Of a DNA stretch of 34,127 nucleotides, positions 1-7,086 are shown piece by piece. The translations under genes were made by a program, and so were the position numbers. The notes beneath the pieces are model-generated. The model was not told the origin of the DNA, made no database searches, and saw nothing but the letters and a program-made list of their open reading frames with translations. The stretch covers positions 1-34,127 of the forward strand of contig CAZVKL010000012.1 of assembly GCA_964627845.1 (NCBI GenBank), written 5' to 3'. The DNA is from DUUI01 sp964627845. Lineage in GTDB: Bacteria; Bacillota_I; Bacilli_A; Erysipelotrichales; Erysipelotrichaceae. The stretch's first letter is position 1, and every line of letters begins with the position of its first letter.

Positions 1-455
1 TACAGGAATGTCTTAGTTTTTAGGTTGCTGAGGTGTTTCTCAATCTTAGCGAGCGATTCAAGAAAAACTTTATCCTCATTAATTTTTAAATCATTTAAGA
101 AGCTATCAATAAGTTCTTGGTGGAAGTTGTCGTGGATCCTCAACACTTCAAGCGCTTGAGGTGTAAGAATCAAATGGGTAATACGGCGATCAACCTTATC
201 CCGTTCTTTAACAACATAACCCTTTTTAACTAAACGGTTAATGTTAATACTCAAGGTTGACGCAGTAATATTCAAATTCTGAGCGACATCACCCATCTTG
301 TTATTCTCTTTTAAATTTTGTATCGCCTCAAGAGTATGAACCTCAGTGATACTTAGGGTGATCCCATTATCCTGAAGAACCTTCTCTTGAAGCTGTAACA
401 CATCTCTAAAGACATCAACAATGATGGTGTTAAGAAGCTCACGACTCACATCCAT
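1..455 (-). CDS. MarR-family regulator, fatty-acid-operon type, 3' end cut by window edge
   Basis: A winged-helix MarR-family DNA-binding protein; about 151 codons are present and the reading frame is still open at the window edge. The translation begins MDVSRELLNTIIVDVF. A helix-turn-helix core (MGDVAQNLNITASTLSININ) is followed by RLVKKGYV and a wing with the DRR signature (RDKVDRRITHLILT). From memory it resembles the MarR regulator (FabT-like) that precedes fabH in Clostridia-type fatty-acid synthesis operons, with the same IVDVFxDxLxxxEK opening and xFHxELID tail, so a fab operon may lie just outside the window. The ATG is 2 nt after the rplT stop, with no clear ribosome binding site, which suggests translational coupling to the ribosomal operon. 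The regulated genes are inferred, not seen. Confidence 0.8.
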   Translation of the reverse strand, partial: MDVSRELLNTIIVDVFRDVLQLQEKVLQDNGITLSITEVHTLEAIQNLKENNKMGDVAQNLNITASTLSININRLVKKGYVVKERDKVDRRITHLILTPQALEVLRIHDNFHQELIDSFLNDLKINEDKVFLESLAKIEKHLSNLKTKTFL

Positions 456-457
456 AA

Positions 458-817
458 CTAATTACTTAAAGCAGTTTTAGCTTGGTTAACAATTGACTCA
501 AATCCTTTTGGATCTGAAATTGCGATTTCAGACAACATTTTACGATTAATATTAATATTCGCCAATTTTAAACCATGCATCAATTGAGAATAACTCATAT
601 CATTAAGGCGCGCAGCCGCATTAATACGAGTAATCCATAATTTACGCATTTCTCTCTTAAGTTGTTTACGATCGCGATAAGCATAACGCAACGAACGCAT
701 GACTTGTTCATTCGCCGTTCTGTATAAAGTATGTTTAGAACCGTAATAACCTTTCGCTAATTTTAAAACTTTTTTACGACGGGCTCTAGAAGCCACTGAA
801 TTCTTTACTCTAGGCAT
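458..817 (-). CDS. rplT: 50S ribosomal protein L20
   Basis: Bacterial large-subunit protein L20, required early in 50S assembly and in many bacteria the repressor of its own operon. The 119-residue protein is the usual length. It starts MPRVKNSVASRARRKKVLKL, a basic extended N-terminal tail, and keeps the globular RNA-binding part (LWITRINAAARLNDMSYS and HGLKLANININRKMLSEIAI). AGAAGGAG lies 9 nt upstream of the ATG. It is third in infC-rpmI-rplT, 15 nt after rpmI. The hairpin leader before infC is a plausible site for its feedback control. Confidence 0.98.
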   Translation of the reverse strand: MPRVKNSVASRARRKKVLKLAKGYYGSKHTLYRTANEQVMRSLRYAYRDRKQLKREMRKLWITRINAAARLNDMSYSQLMHGLKLANININRKMLSEIAISDPKGFESIVNQAKTALSN

Positions 818-832
818 GTTTTATGTCTCCTT

Positions 833-1027
833 CTAATCCTGTAACATATGTTTTAGTCTCTTCATATCAGAAGGATGGACTAAATTACTCTTACGTAGTT
901 TTCTCTTTTGTTTTTGTGTTTTGTTAGCAGCAAAGTGAGACACATAAGCATGGTATCTCTTAAGTTTACCAGAACCAGTTTTCTTAACTCGCTTCGCCAA
1001 CGCTTTCTTTGTTTTCATTTTAGGCAT
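833..1027 (-). CDS. rpmI: 50S ribosomal protein L35
   Basis: Small basic large-subunit protein L35, 64 residues, the family's normal length. It has the typical MPKMKTKKALAKRVKKTGSG start and SHFAANKTQKQKRKLRK centre. Its ATG lies inside the end of infC: the two frames share 8 nt (ATGCCTAA). A GAGGAAG ribosome binding site lies within infC codons. This tight overlap implies coupled translation with IF3 and the fixed order infC-rpmI-rplT seen across bacteria. Confidence 0.98.
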   Translation of the reverse strand: MPKMKTKKALAKRVKKTGSGKLKRYHAYVSHFAANKTQKQKRKLRKSNLVHPSDMKRLKHMLQD

Positions 1028-1562
1028 TCTTAACTTCCTCTTTCTTCTTCATCGGTGCTATCGTCGCTGACATCGTATTCCCCTCAAGTTTTGGTTGTGC
1101 CTCAACAACAGCAATATCCGAAATTCTCTCAATAAACTCGCGCATTGTTTTACGACCAACCTCTAAACGAGTGATTAAACGTCCTCTAAAACGCATGTCA
1201 ACCTTCACTTTTTTACCAGATTCAATCCACTTACGAGCTTGGTTGAGTTTCGTCTCAAAATCATGGGTATCAATAACCGGAGATAAACGCAATGGTTTAA
1301 GCTCAGTTACATGTTGTCTTTTCTTAGACTCTTTCGATTTCTTTTGCTGCTCATAGCGATGACGTCCATAGTCCATAATTTTACAAACCGGTGGCTTCGC
1401 ATTAGGCGCAACACAAAATAAATCCATTTCAGCATCCGCAGCAGCAGCCAACGCCTCACGGCGCATCATCGTCCCAAGTTGTTCTCCATTAGGACCAATT
1501 ACAAGCATTTCCTTGAATCTGATCTTGTCATTTACTAGATCATCATTTTTTCTTTTCGTTAT
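1020..1562 (-). CDS. infC: Translation initiation factor IF-3, probable AUA start
   Basis: IF-3 binds the 30S subunit, proofreads start-codon pairing and prevents early subunit joining. The N-domain (VNDKIRFKEMLVIGPNGEQLG), linker helix (PPVCKIMDYGRHRYEQQKK) and C-domain (KVKVDMRFRGR) are all present. The start is unusual. A strong GGAGGTG at 1575-1569 is followed after 6 nt by ATA at 1562, giving a 180-residue protein, the normal family length. The upstream in-frame ATG at 1577 is itself part of that ribosome binding site and has no ribosome binding site before it; extending to a GTG at 1616 would run through a terminator hairpin. Rare AUU/AUA-type starts on infC are a known autoregulation device, because IF-3 rejects them. 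First gene of the operon; the stop overlaps rpmI by 8 nt. Confidence 0.95.
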   Translation of the reverse strand: MTKRKNDDLVNDKIRFKEMLVIGPNGEQLGTMMRREALAAAADAEMDLFCVAPNAKPPVCKIMDYGRHRYEQQKKSKESKKRQHVTELKPLRLSPVIDTHDFETKLNQARKWIESGKKVKVDMRFRGRLITRLEVGRKTMREFIERISDIAVVEAQPKLEGNTMSATIAPMKKKEEVKNA

Positions 1563-1709
1563 GTTCTTCACCTCCATAGTGTGTTTGTAGAATATAAAAA
1601 AGTGCTCAGCAAGCACTTCAAATACGATATTTCAATAAGTTAAACATTGATATAGCGTATACCCAAGACCATCGGTCATCAGGTGAGAAGAGTGCTTCTA
1701 CTTTCTACG
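1563..1709 (-). promoter_or_regulatory. infC operon leader RNA, probable L20-type autoregulatory leader
   Basis: About 145 nt of untranslated leader run from the predicted transcription start (near 1709) to the infC start. It contains a long-range complementary pair (1691-1697 with 1611-1617) that is mutually exclusive with the terminator hairpin at 1596-1618. In Bacillus-type bacteria the infC-rpmI-rplT operon is controlled by L20 binding such a leader and promoting termination. The position and the switchable structure match; the L20 binding site itself was not identified by eye. Confidence 0.65.
1596..1618 (-). terminator. Attenuator hairpin in the infC leader
   Basis: On the minus strand AAGTGCT (1618-1612) and AGCACTT (1606-1600) form a 7-bp stem with a 5-nt loop, followed by a U-run. 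It lies about 35 nt before the infC start, inside its leader, so it acts as an attenuator and not as an end-of-gene terminator. An upstream segment AAGCACT (1697-1691) is complementary to AGTGCTT (1617-1611) in the terminator's 5' arm and could form a competing antiterminator. Confidence 0.8.
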
Positions 1710-1715
1710 TGCTGT

Positions 1716-1745
1716 ATATTAACATATTGTTTAAGGTTCTGTCAA
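1716..1745 (-). promoter_or_regulatory. Promoter of infC-rpmI-rplT
   Basis: A perfect -35 TTGACA (1745-1740) is followed by an 18-nt spacer and TAATAT as -10 (1721-1716). The -35 touches the stop codon of the upstream hydrolase gene, so this promoter restarts transcription at the very end of that gene. Confidence 0.75.
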
Positions 1746-2591
1746 TTATTTGCCTAAAATAGCCAAGATATCCTTAATAACCATTTCTTTTTCATTATCA
1801 AAAAGAATTTCATGTCTAGAATTAGGATAAACTATTTGATTTGTCCTAAATCCCCAATCATTTAATAAAGACTCAACCTCATCCACATTCTTAGCCACAG
1901 GATCATCCGCCCCAGTCAATAAAGTAACCTCCGCATTTGTCATTAGCCTTTTATAGGTATCATTGACATCCATCATCAGTTCAAACAAATCCTGATATTG
2001 TTGATTGGTAAAATATACCCCACAATATGGACTGTTGATATAATCATCCACATTCTTTTGATTATAAGACAGCCAATCATAATTAGTCTTTTGATTAAAT
2101 GACTCAATCACCAATTTATGTAGTAATCGACTCTTATAATTTCTAGTAAACGATAGTCCTTTGGTCATCTTAAGAAGTTGTCTAACAATTGGAATCAACT
2201 TGTCATATGATGGAGATCCACTCAATATCGCTCTTTTAATCTTACGTGGATAACGCTTAAGATACGCTCTCACCAACAAACTACCCATTGAATGTCCAAA
2301 CAATGTAACATCCTTATTGTAATATTTATTAATCAAATCATCAAGGTCATGAAGTTGATAAATGAAATTATTCTCTCTAACTACACTCGGATTAATTCCA
2401 TGTCCTCTTAAATCAGGAATTAAGACTAAACAGTTGTTATTTTCAAGTGTACCAGCAAACTCAATATAGCGCTCTTTATAATCCTGCATTCCATGAACAA
2501 TTAAGACAATCTGCTCAATTTGTGTCGGAACAAACTCAAGCACCTCATATTCAAGCTGGTCAACAGACGACGTTTTAATAATGCGATTCAT
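1746..2591 (-). CDS. Alpha/beta hydrolase, lysophospholipase/monoacylglycerol lipase type
   Basis: A cytosolic serine hydrolase of the Hydrolase_4 (PldB/monoglyceride lipase) family that probably releases fatty acids from lysophospholipids or monoglycerides. Visible features are the oxyanion strand VLIVHGMQDYKERY (residues 29-42), the nucleophile elbow GHSMG with Ser101, an acidic residue in TGADDP (Asp229 or 230) and His260 in NSRHEIL. The length, 281 residues, is normal and there is no signal peptide. GGGAGAAG precedes the ATG. It is divergent from proS across 82 bp and appears to be a single-gene unit. The substrate is inferred from the family only. Confidence 0.85.
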   Translation of the reverse strand: MNRIIKTSSVDQLEYEVLEFVPTQIEQIVLIVHGMQDYKERYIEFAGTLENNNCLVLIPDLRGHGINPSVVRENNFIYQLHDLDDLINKYYNKDVTLFGHSMGSLLVRAYLKRYPRKIKRAILSGSPSYDKLIPIVRQLLKMTKGLSFTRNYKSRLLHKLVIESFNQKTNYDWLSYNQKNVDDYINSPYCGVYFTNQQYQDLFELMMDVNDTYKRLMTNAEVTLLTGADDPVAKNVDEVESLLNDWGFRTNQIVYPNSRHEILFDNEKEMVIKDILAILGK

Positions 2592-2636
2592 ATTCTTCTC
2601 CCATATTTAAACAATACCATAAAATAGTCTTTTATA

Positions 2637-2673
2637 TGATATAATTCTATAGACAATCAAGGAGATAACCAAT
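2637..2673 (+). promoter_or_regulatory. Promoter and ribosome binding site of proS
   Basis: An extended -10 element TGATATAAT (2637-2645) has only a weak -35. The short leader then carries AAGGAGATAACC just before the proS ATG at 2674. Confidence 0.6.
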
Positions 2674-4362
2674 ATGAAATTAAGTAAAAGCTTTTTTTAC
2701 ACACTAAGAGAAAACCCGAAAGATGAAGACTCTAGTAGCGGTAATTTATTAGTCCGATCAGGACTTGTAAAAAAGACATCCTCAGGTGTCTATATGTTAT
2801 TACCCTTAGGACTGAAAGTCTTCAATAAAATAGAAGCCATCGTCAGAGAAGAAATGAACAAACTCGACGCTCAAGAAGTCTCCATGCCAGCCCTACTCTC
2901 TGAAGAAGTCTTCATTGAATCAGGACGACGTGAAAACTTCGGAAAAAGTATGTTCTCAGTCAAAGACAGAAACGACAAAGATTTCGTCTTAGGACCAACC
3001 CATGAAGAACTTTTCTCATCAGCAGCTAGAATGGCCATTAAATCGTATAAGCACCTACCATTTGCCCTCTATCAATTTCAAACAAAATTTAGAGACGAAC
3101 CAAGACCACGCTTTGGATTAATCCGCGTTAGAGAATTCGTCATGAAAGATGCTTATACCTTCGATAAAGATCTAGACGGTTTAGACAAGTCCTATCAAGG
3201 GATGTTTAATGCTTACCACAACATCTTTAAACGCTTAGGTTTAGACTATGTCGTCGTTAAAGCAGACACCGGAGTAATGGGCGGCCTACTCTCAGAAGAG
3301 TTTCAAGCCATCAGTGAAATCGGAGAAGATATTTTAGTCATCTCAGAAGATGGACAATTTGCCAGCAATATCGAAGTTGCCCCAACTACCATCGAAGAAA
3401 CAGAATCTGAAGAAGCCTTAACCTTAGAATTAGTCGACACCCCAAATGCCCGTACCATTGAAGAAGTGGTCAATTTCCTAAATCAAGATATTAAGAAATT
3501 CGTTAAGACCCTCATCTATAAAGTCGACAATCAATTTGTTGGGTTATGTCTACGAGGAGATCATGAAGTTAACGAAACAAAAGTCATGAAACTACTCAAC
3601 GCTTCAGAAATTGAATTAGCACAACCTCACGAAGTCCAAGAGATTACCAATGCTCCTGTTGGCTTTGCTGGACCAATCAACTTATCAATTCCTGTCTATG
3701 CAGACCATCAAGTGTCAGTCATGTCAAACTTCATCGTAGGAGCTAATGAGCTTGATAAGCATATTAAAAACGTGAACCTAAAAGACTTCCAAGTCGCAGA
3801 GTTTGCTGATATACGCAATATCATGGAAGGTGATATTGTCGAAGGTCATGGACCAGTTCACTTTAAAAAAGGAATCGAAGTAGGAAACACTTTTAAACTT
3901 GGTGACAAATACTCCAAAGCTATGGACCTATACTATGCTGATGAAAACAATAAGTATCAACCAGTCATCATGGGATCCTATGGGATTGGTATTGGACGTT
4001 GTCTTGCGGCAGTGGTCGAACAAAACCATACGGACAATCAAATTCTATGGCCAAAGAACTTAGCACCAGTTCAAGTTGGTATCGTCATAGCCAATATGAA
4101 AGATCAACAACAATTAGATATCGCTAACAGCATCTATGATCAATTACTTCAAAAAGGATTTGACGTACTCTTAGATGATCGTAATGAACGTTTAGGCGTT
4201 AAATTCAATGATATGGAACTCATTGGTGCCTATACTCGAATAACCGTAGGTAAAGCCGCCAAAGAAAATAAAGTCGAACTAAAAGTCATGGACCAAGAAG
4301 ACCTACAACTGGTTGAAGTATCTGAAATTATCGAAAAAATAGAGTTAATCTTTAAAGATTAA
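2674..4362 (+). CDS. proS: Prolyl-tRNA synthetase, bacterial editing type
   Basis: Charges tRNA-Pro with proline; a cytosolic class II synthetase. The 562 residues match the long bacterial form (about 570) that carries an inserted cis-editing domain. GPTHEE (108-113) and motif 2 (FRDE at 139-142, then RFGLIRVREFVMKDAYTF) form the active site. Residues of about 225-390 make up the YbaK-like editing insertion (LGANELDKHIKN-type segment at its end). Motif 3 is GSYGIGIGR (434-442), followed by the anticodon-binding domain. It is transcribed alone on the plus strand. Its stop codon sits inside a 34-bp palindrome shared with the convergent gene. Confidence 0.97.
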   Translation: MKLSKSFFYTLRENPKDEDSSSGNLLVRSGLVKKTSSGVYMLLPLGLKVFNKIEAIVREEMNKLDAQEVSMPALLSEEVFIESGRRENFGKSMFSVKDRNDKDFVLGPTHEELFSSAARMAIKSYKHLPFALYQFQTKFRDEPRPRFGLIRVREFVMKDAYTFDKDLDGLDKSYQGMFNAYHNIFKRLGLDYVVVKADTGVMGGLLSEEFQAISEIGEDILVISEDGQFASNIEVAPTTIEETESEEALTLELVDTPNARTIEEVVNFLNQDIKKFVKTLIYKVDNQFVGLCLRGDHEVNETKVMKLLNASEIELAQPHEVQEITNAPVGFAGPINLSIPVYADHQVSVMSNFIVGANELDKHIKNVNLKDFQVAEFADIRNIMEGDIVEGHGPVHFKKGIEVGNTFKLGDKYSKAMDLYYADENNKYQPVIMGSYGIGIGRCLAAVVEQNHTDNQILWPKNLAPVQVGIVIANMKDQQQLDIANSIYDQLLQKGFDVLLDDRNERLGVKFNDMELIGAYTRITVGKAAKENKVELKVMDQEDLQLVEVSEIIEKIELIFKD

Positions 4363-4370
4363 CTCTATTT
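4337..4370. terminator. Bidirectional terminator, 34-bp perfect palindrome
   Basis: Positions 4337-4353 and 4354-4370 are exact reverse complements (arms AAATAGAGTTAATCTTT and AAAGATTAACTCTATTT). The palindrome contains the stop codons of both convergent genes, proS (4360-4362) and the small minus-strand gene (4365-4367), so one structure serves as transcript end for both. It is AT-rich and its U-tracts are short, so strength is uncertain. Confidence 0.65.
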
Positions 4371-4676
4371 ATCTTTCAATTCATTTCTGATTTCTTCTTT
4401 AACATCATCCACAAAAGTATTAAAATCATTTCTCAGTGAATTAAGGAAACCTTTATTTTGATTTGAGTTTCTCTTAACTCTGACATAGTCACGCCCTTTA
4501 TCCCGTTTACCCTTGTAGCTAGATTGACTACCTTGACGGGTAAACTCGCTTTGGCGTCGACGATAACGATCACGAAACTCTTCATTACGAAGTTCAATAT
4601 CTTGAGGAGCTTCATCAATCGAACCATCTTTAATGCGAATGAGTTCTTCTAATTCAGGAGCATATCTTGGTTTCAT
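4365..4676 (-). CDS. Small charged hypothetical protein
   Basis: A 103-residue protein that I do not recognise. It opens MKPRYAPELEELIRIKDGS and has a central Arg/Lys/Gln/Ser-rich, probably disordered stretch (about 35-75, including RDRYRRRQSE). It ends in a mixed-charge helix rich in Asp/Glu/Lys (FVDDVKEEIRNELKDK). There is no signal peptide and no membrane segment. The start at 4676 is chosen because GAGGTGAGAAG stands directly before it; a longer reading to 4799 has no ribosome binding site and would run into pgeF. It is divergent from pgeF (48 bp apart) and convergent with proS. Basic and disordered composition could suit RNA or membrane-surface binding, but no function is claimed. Confidence 0.7.
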   Translation of the reverse strand: MKPRYAPELEELIRIKDGSIDEAPQDIELRNEEFRDRYRRRQSEFTRQGSQSSYKGKRDKGRDYVRVKRNSNQNKGFLNSLRNDFNTFVDDVKEEIRNELKDK

Positions 4677-4724
4677 CTTCTCACCTCTTATCTCTATTTT
4701 ACACAAAAGGAAGCAGGATTTAAA

Positions 4725-5492
4725 ATGATTAAGCGAATTCACACTAAAAATTATGAATTTATCATCCATCAAGCATTTTATAACAACAATATTAAACATG
4801 TCTTCACCACTAAACCCATGGCCATGGGGCCTTTTCGAAATTTAGATAAAGACGATCTTCAATCTAACTATGATTTAATAAAAGAGTTACTAGAAGTAGA
4901 AGGCTCACTCTATTTCATGAAACAACAACATACAAACAAAGTAATTGATATAAACAAAGTTGAATTAGTATCCAACCATTTAGGGTCCTACATTGAAGGT
5001 GTCGACGGATTAATCACTAATCAGCCAAACCAACTCTTAATCAGTACCTACGCAGATTGTATCCCCATTTTAATTCATGATCCAATCAAAAAGATTCAAG
5101 TAAATATACACGCTGGTTGGAAAGGTGTCTATTCTGGCATCTTAGACAATGCCCTCAAAATACTTATCAATGACTATCAAAGTCATCCACATGATTTAAA
5201 AGTCTTATTCGGACCTCATTTACTCGTCGATGATTTTGAAGTACAACAAGATGTCTATCAACTCTTTATCGAAAAGTTTCCACAAATAACAAACCTGGTC
5301 AAAACCCAGGATTCTAGAATATTTATCGATTTAAATCGTGTTCATGATTTCTATTGTCAACAAAATGGTTTGTTAGCAAATAATATATACAACATTAATC
5401 TATCCACCCTTCAAGATGAATCACTTCATTCTTTTAGGAAAGATAAAGAAAAGTTTCAACAAATGGCATTAGTATCGGTGCTTTTGGATTAA
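4725..5492 (+). CDS. pgeF: Peptidoglycan editing factor / multicopper polyphenol oxidase family protein
   Basis: YfiH/YlmD (PgeF) family, a Zn/Cu-dependent cytosolic enzyme reported to act as purine nucleoside phosphorylase or to remove mis-incorporated residues from peptidoglycan precursors. The family's metal-site motifs are visible: QQHTNKV, the Cys of YADCIPIL and the His of HAGWKG, followed by GPHL. The length, 255 residues, is usual. A ribosome binding site AAAAGGAAGCAGG lies before the ATG. The last 24 nt overlap the 3' end of the convergent ABC permease gene. If the host lacks a wall, the nucleoside activity is the likelier role. Confidence 0.9.
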   Translation: MIKRIHTKNYEFIIHQAFYNNNIKHVFTTKPMAMGPFRNLDKDDLQSNYDLIKELLEVEGSLYFMKQQHTNKVIDINKVELVSNHLGSYIEGVDGLITNQPNQLLISTYADCIPILIHDPIKKIQVNIHAGWKGVYSGILDNALKILINDYQSHPHDLKVLFGPHLLVDDFEVQQDVYQLFIEKFPQITNLVKTQDSRIFIDLNRVHDFYCQQNGLLANNIYNINLSTLQDESLHSFRKDKEKFQQMALVSVLLD

Positions 5493-6191
5493 AGCATCAA
5501 AGAAGCGACTCACAATCAAAGCAATAATCAAAATCCAGATGGTACTACCAAACAATCGGTTCATATCCAGCTCAAAGCGCGCATACTGTAGCTCTCTGCC
5601 CAATCCTTGTTGAATGGAGACCAATACCTCAGAAGAAATTGTCACCTTTAGACCCAACAAGAACGCAGATTTACAAAGGGTTAAAAAAGCAGGAAGCGAT
5701 AAAGGAATTAACACTTTCAACCAATTCTCCATTGGGTTAGATCCATATAGCGCTAAAGGATCTTTATACTTAGACTCAATATAAGCCATCTGTTGATCCA
5801 ATAAATCAACCATCAGTGGAATCATCACCAATAAAGTAATTAATGTAACAGCCTGCGAGTTTCTCAACCAAACTAGCGCAATCAAAATAATCGCAGCCGT
5901 AGGCACAATTCTTAAAACAAGAAGAAGGTGGTCAATCACTCTTAATGTGAGACCACCTTTTCTCTTTAACATCATTAAAACAACAGAGAACAAAAGCGAT
6001 AAAATAAACGCCATCACAATTCTCATAAATGTCATTAAAATATGCATCCAAACACTTGCATCTTGGATTTGATTTATCATCGTTAAAAAGACTTCCCCTG
6101 GATAAGGAACTAAAATTGTATTATTAATCCCCAGCGCTAATAACTGCCAAAAGATCAGTAAGATTAACCATGATAAAATCGACTTAAACAT
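5469..6191 (-). CDS. ABC transporter permease, SsuC/TauC/ThiX-like
   Basis: Inner-membrane permease of the BPD_transp_1 type found in sulfonate, taurine, nitrate and thiamine-precursor importers. It has 240 residues and about six hydrophobic helices, starting ILSWLILLIFWQLLALGI. The ATPase-contacting EAA-like loop lies near residues 145-170 (DPLALYGSNPMENWLKVLIP). It starts 4 nt after the stop of the binding-protein gene. No ATP-binding subunit is encoded before or after it, so the transporter must borrow one. The substrate cannot be read from the sequence. The 3' end overlaps pgeF by 24 nt on the opposite strand. Confidence 0.85.
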   Translation of the reverse strand: MFKSILSWLILLIFWQLLALGINNTILVPYPGEVFLTMINQIQDASVWMHILMTFMRIVMAFILSLLFSVVLMMLKRKGGLTLRVIDHLLLVLRIVPTAAIILIALVWLRNSQAVTLITLLVMIPLMVDLLDQQMAYIESKYKDPLALYGSNPMENWLKVLIPLSLPAFLTLCKSAFLLGLKVTISSEVLVSIQQGLGRELQYARFELDMNRLFGSTIWILIIALIVSRFFDALIQKHRY

Positions 6192-6195
6192 AACT

Positions 6196-7086
6196 CTATT
6201 CTACAATTGCCTCATCACTTAATTCAAGATTAAATAAATTTAAGAACGCATCAATTTCAGCCTTTACAGAACTAGCCTCTTTAATATCTAAGCCCATTTG
6301 ATCAAAAGCATTCACCACTAATTGACCACTAGGAATACCTAGAACATCTGTTCCAATCGCATCCACTTGTTTTAAGAACGTTTCCTGATCTGATTTAACA
6401 CTGTCTAAATCTTGTTTCATTTGATCAATCACACCATTAACCGAATCAGAACTTTCTTTCACAAAGATAGCCGCTTGAGGATAAGAATTAACACCAAATT
6501 GTTGGTTATAGACCTCTTGAAGATTATGACTAATCGAAAGTTCAATCCCCTCTTGTTTTGCCTTAGCCATGGTCGCAGCCACTAAAGGTTGTGCCAACAA
6601 AGCTGCATCCACATTATCAGAAAGGAGCTGAACCTGTGCCTCTGACACTGAAGGAACCCAGGTTTGTTCAGCATCATCAAGATTTAAGCCTGATTCGACC
6701 GCTTTAAACACTAAACCAGGAACAGCAGCCTCACCAAATAAAGCAATTGAGTTAATTTCATCACTTCTTGAAACAATAAATAGATTGCCCCAAGAAATAA
6801 TAGAATGTAATTTATACTCTGTCTTGTCTTGATTAATTAGATTTGCCCCTAAGTTTAATGGCGCAATAATCACATCATACTCAGCATTAGGATTGACTAA
6901 CGCAGCTTGAAGATTTTCAGGACCACTCACTAATTCAACTTCATGATTTTCATTCTCTATTGTTGAAACAAGTGATATTGCTGGAGCACCCGTAGGTACT
7001 AGTACACTCACACGTGATGGTTCACTATTCGTTGTACAACCAACCATCATTAACAATGCGAATAGGATTAATAAGATTTTTTTCAT
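6196..7086 (-). CDS. ABC transporter substrate-binding lipoprotein
   Basis: A secreted, lipid-anchored solute-binding protein of the NMT1/SsuA/TauA-like class, 296 residues. A lysine-led signal peptide ends in the lipobox MVGC (Cys17), which marks signal peptidase II cleavage. The mature part opens VSVLVPTGAPAISLV and shows a two-lobe fold pattern with DVIIAPLNLGANLI and a later DAALLAQPLVAA. The ATG overlaps the thrS stop by one base (TAATG) and the permease follows after 4 nt, so thrS, binding protein and permease share one transcript under the thrS T-box. That suggests, but does not prove, a link to threonine or amino-acid supply. Confidence 0.85.
   Translation of the reverse strand: MKKILLILFALLMMVGCTTNSEPSRVSVLVPTGAPAISLVSTIENENHEVELVSGPENLQAALVNPNAEYDVIIAPLNLGANLINQDKTEYKLHSIISWGNLFIVSRSDEINSIALFGEAAVPGLVFKAVESGLNLDDAEQTWVPSVSEAQVQLLSDNVDAALLAQPLVAATMAKAKQEGIELSISHNLQEVYNQQFGVNSYPQAAIFVKESSDSVNGVIDQMKQDLDSVKSDQETFLKQVDAIGTDVLGIPSGQLVVNAFDQMGLDIKEASSVKAEIDAFLNLFNLELSDEAIVE

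Noticed and set aside
1563..1616. Longer infC reading starting with GTG at 1616 or ATG at 1577
   Set aside because: The first passes through a terminator hairpin and U-run; the second is part of the ribosome binding site and has none of its own.
4677..4799. Longer form of the small charged protein
   Set aside because: It would overlap the pgeF start on the other strand and has no ribosome binding site, whereas the ATG at 4676 has a strong one.
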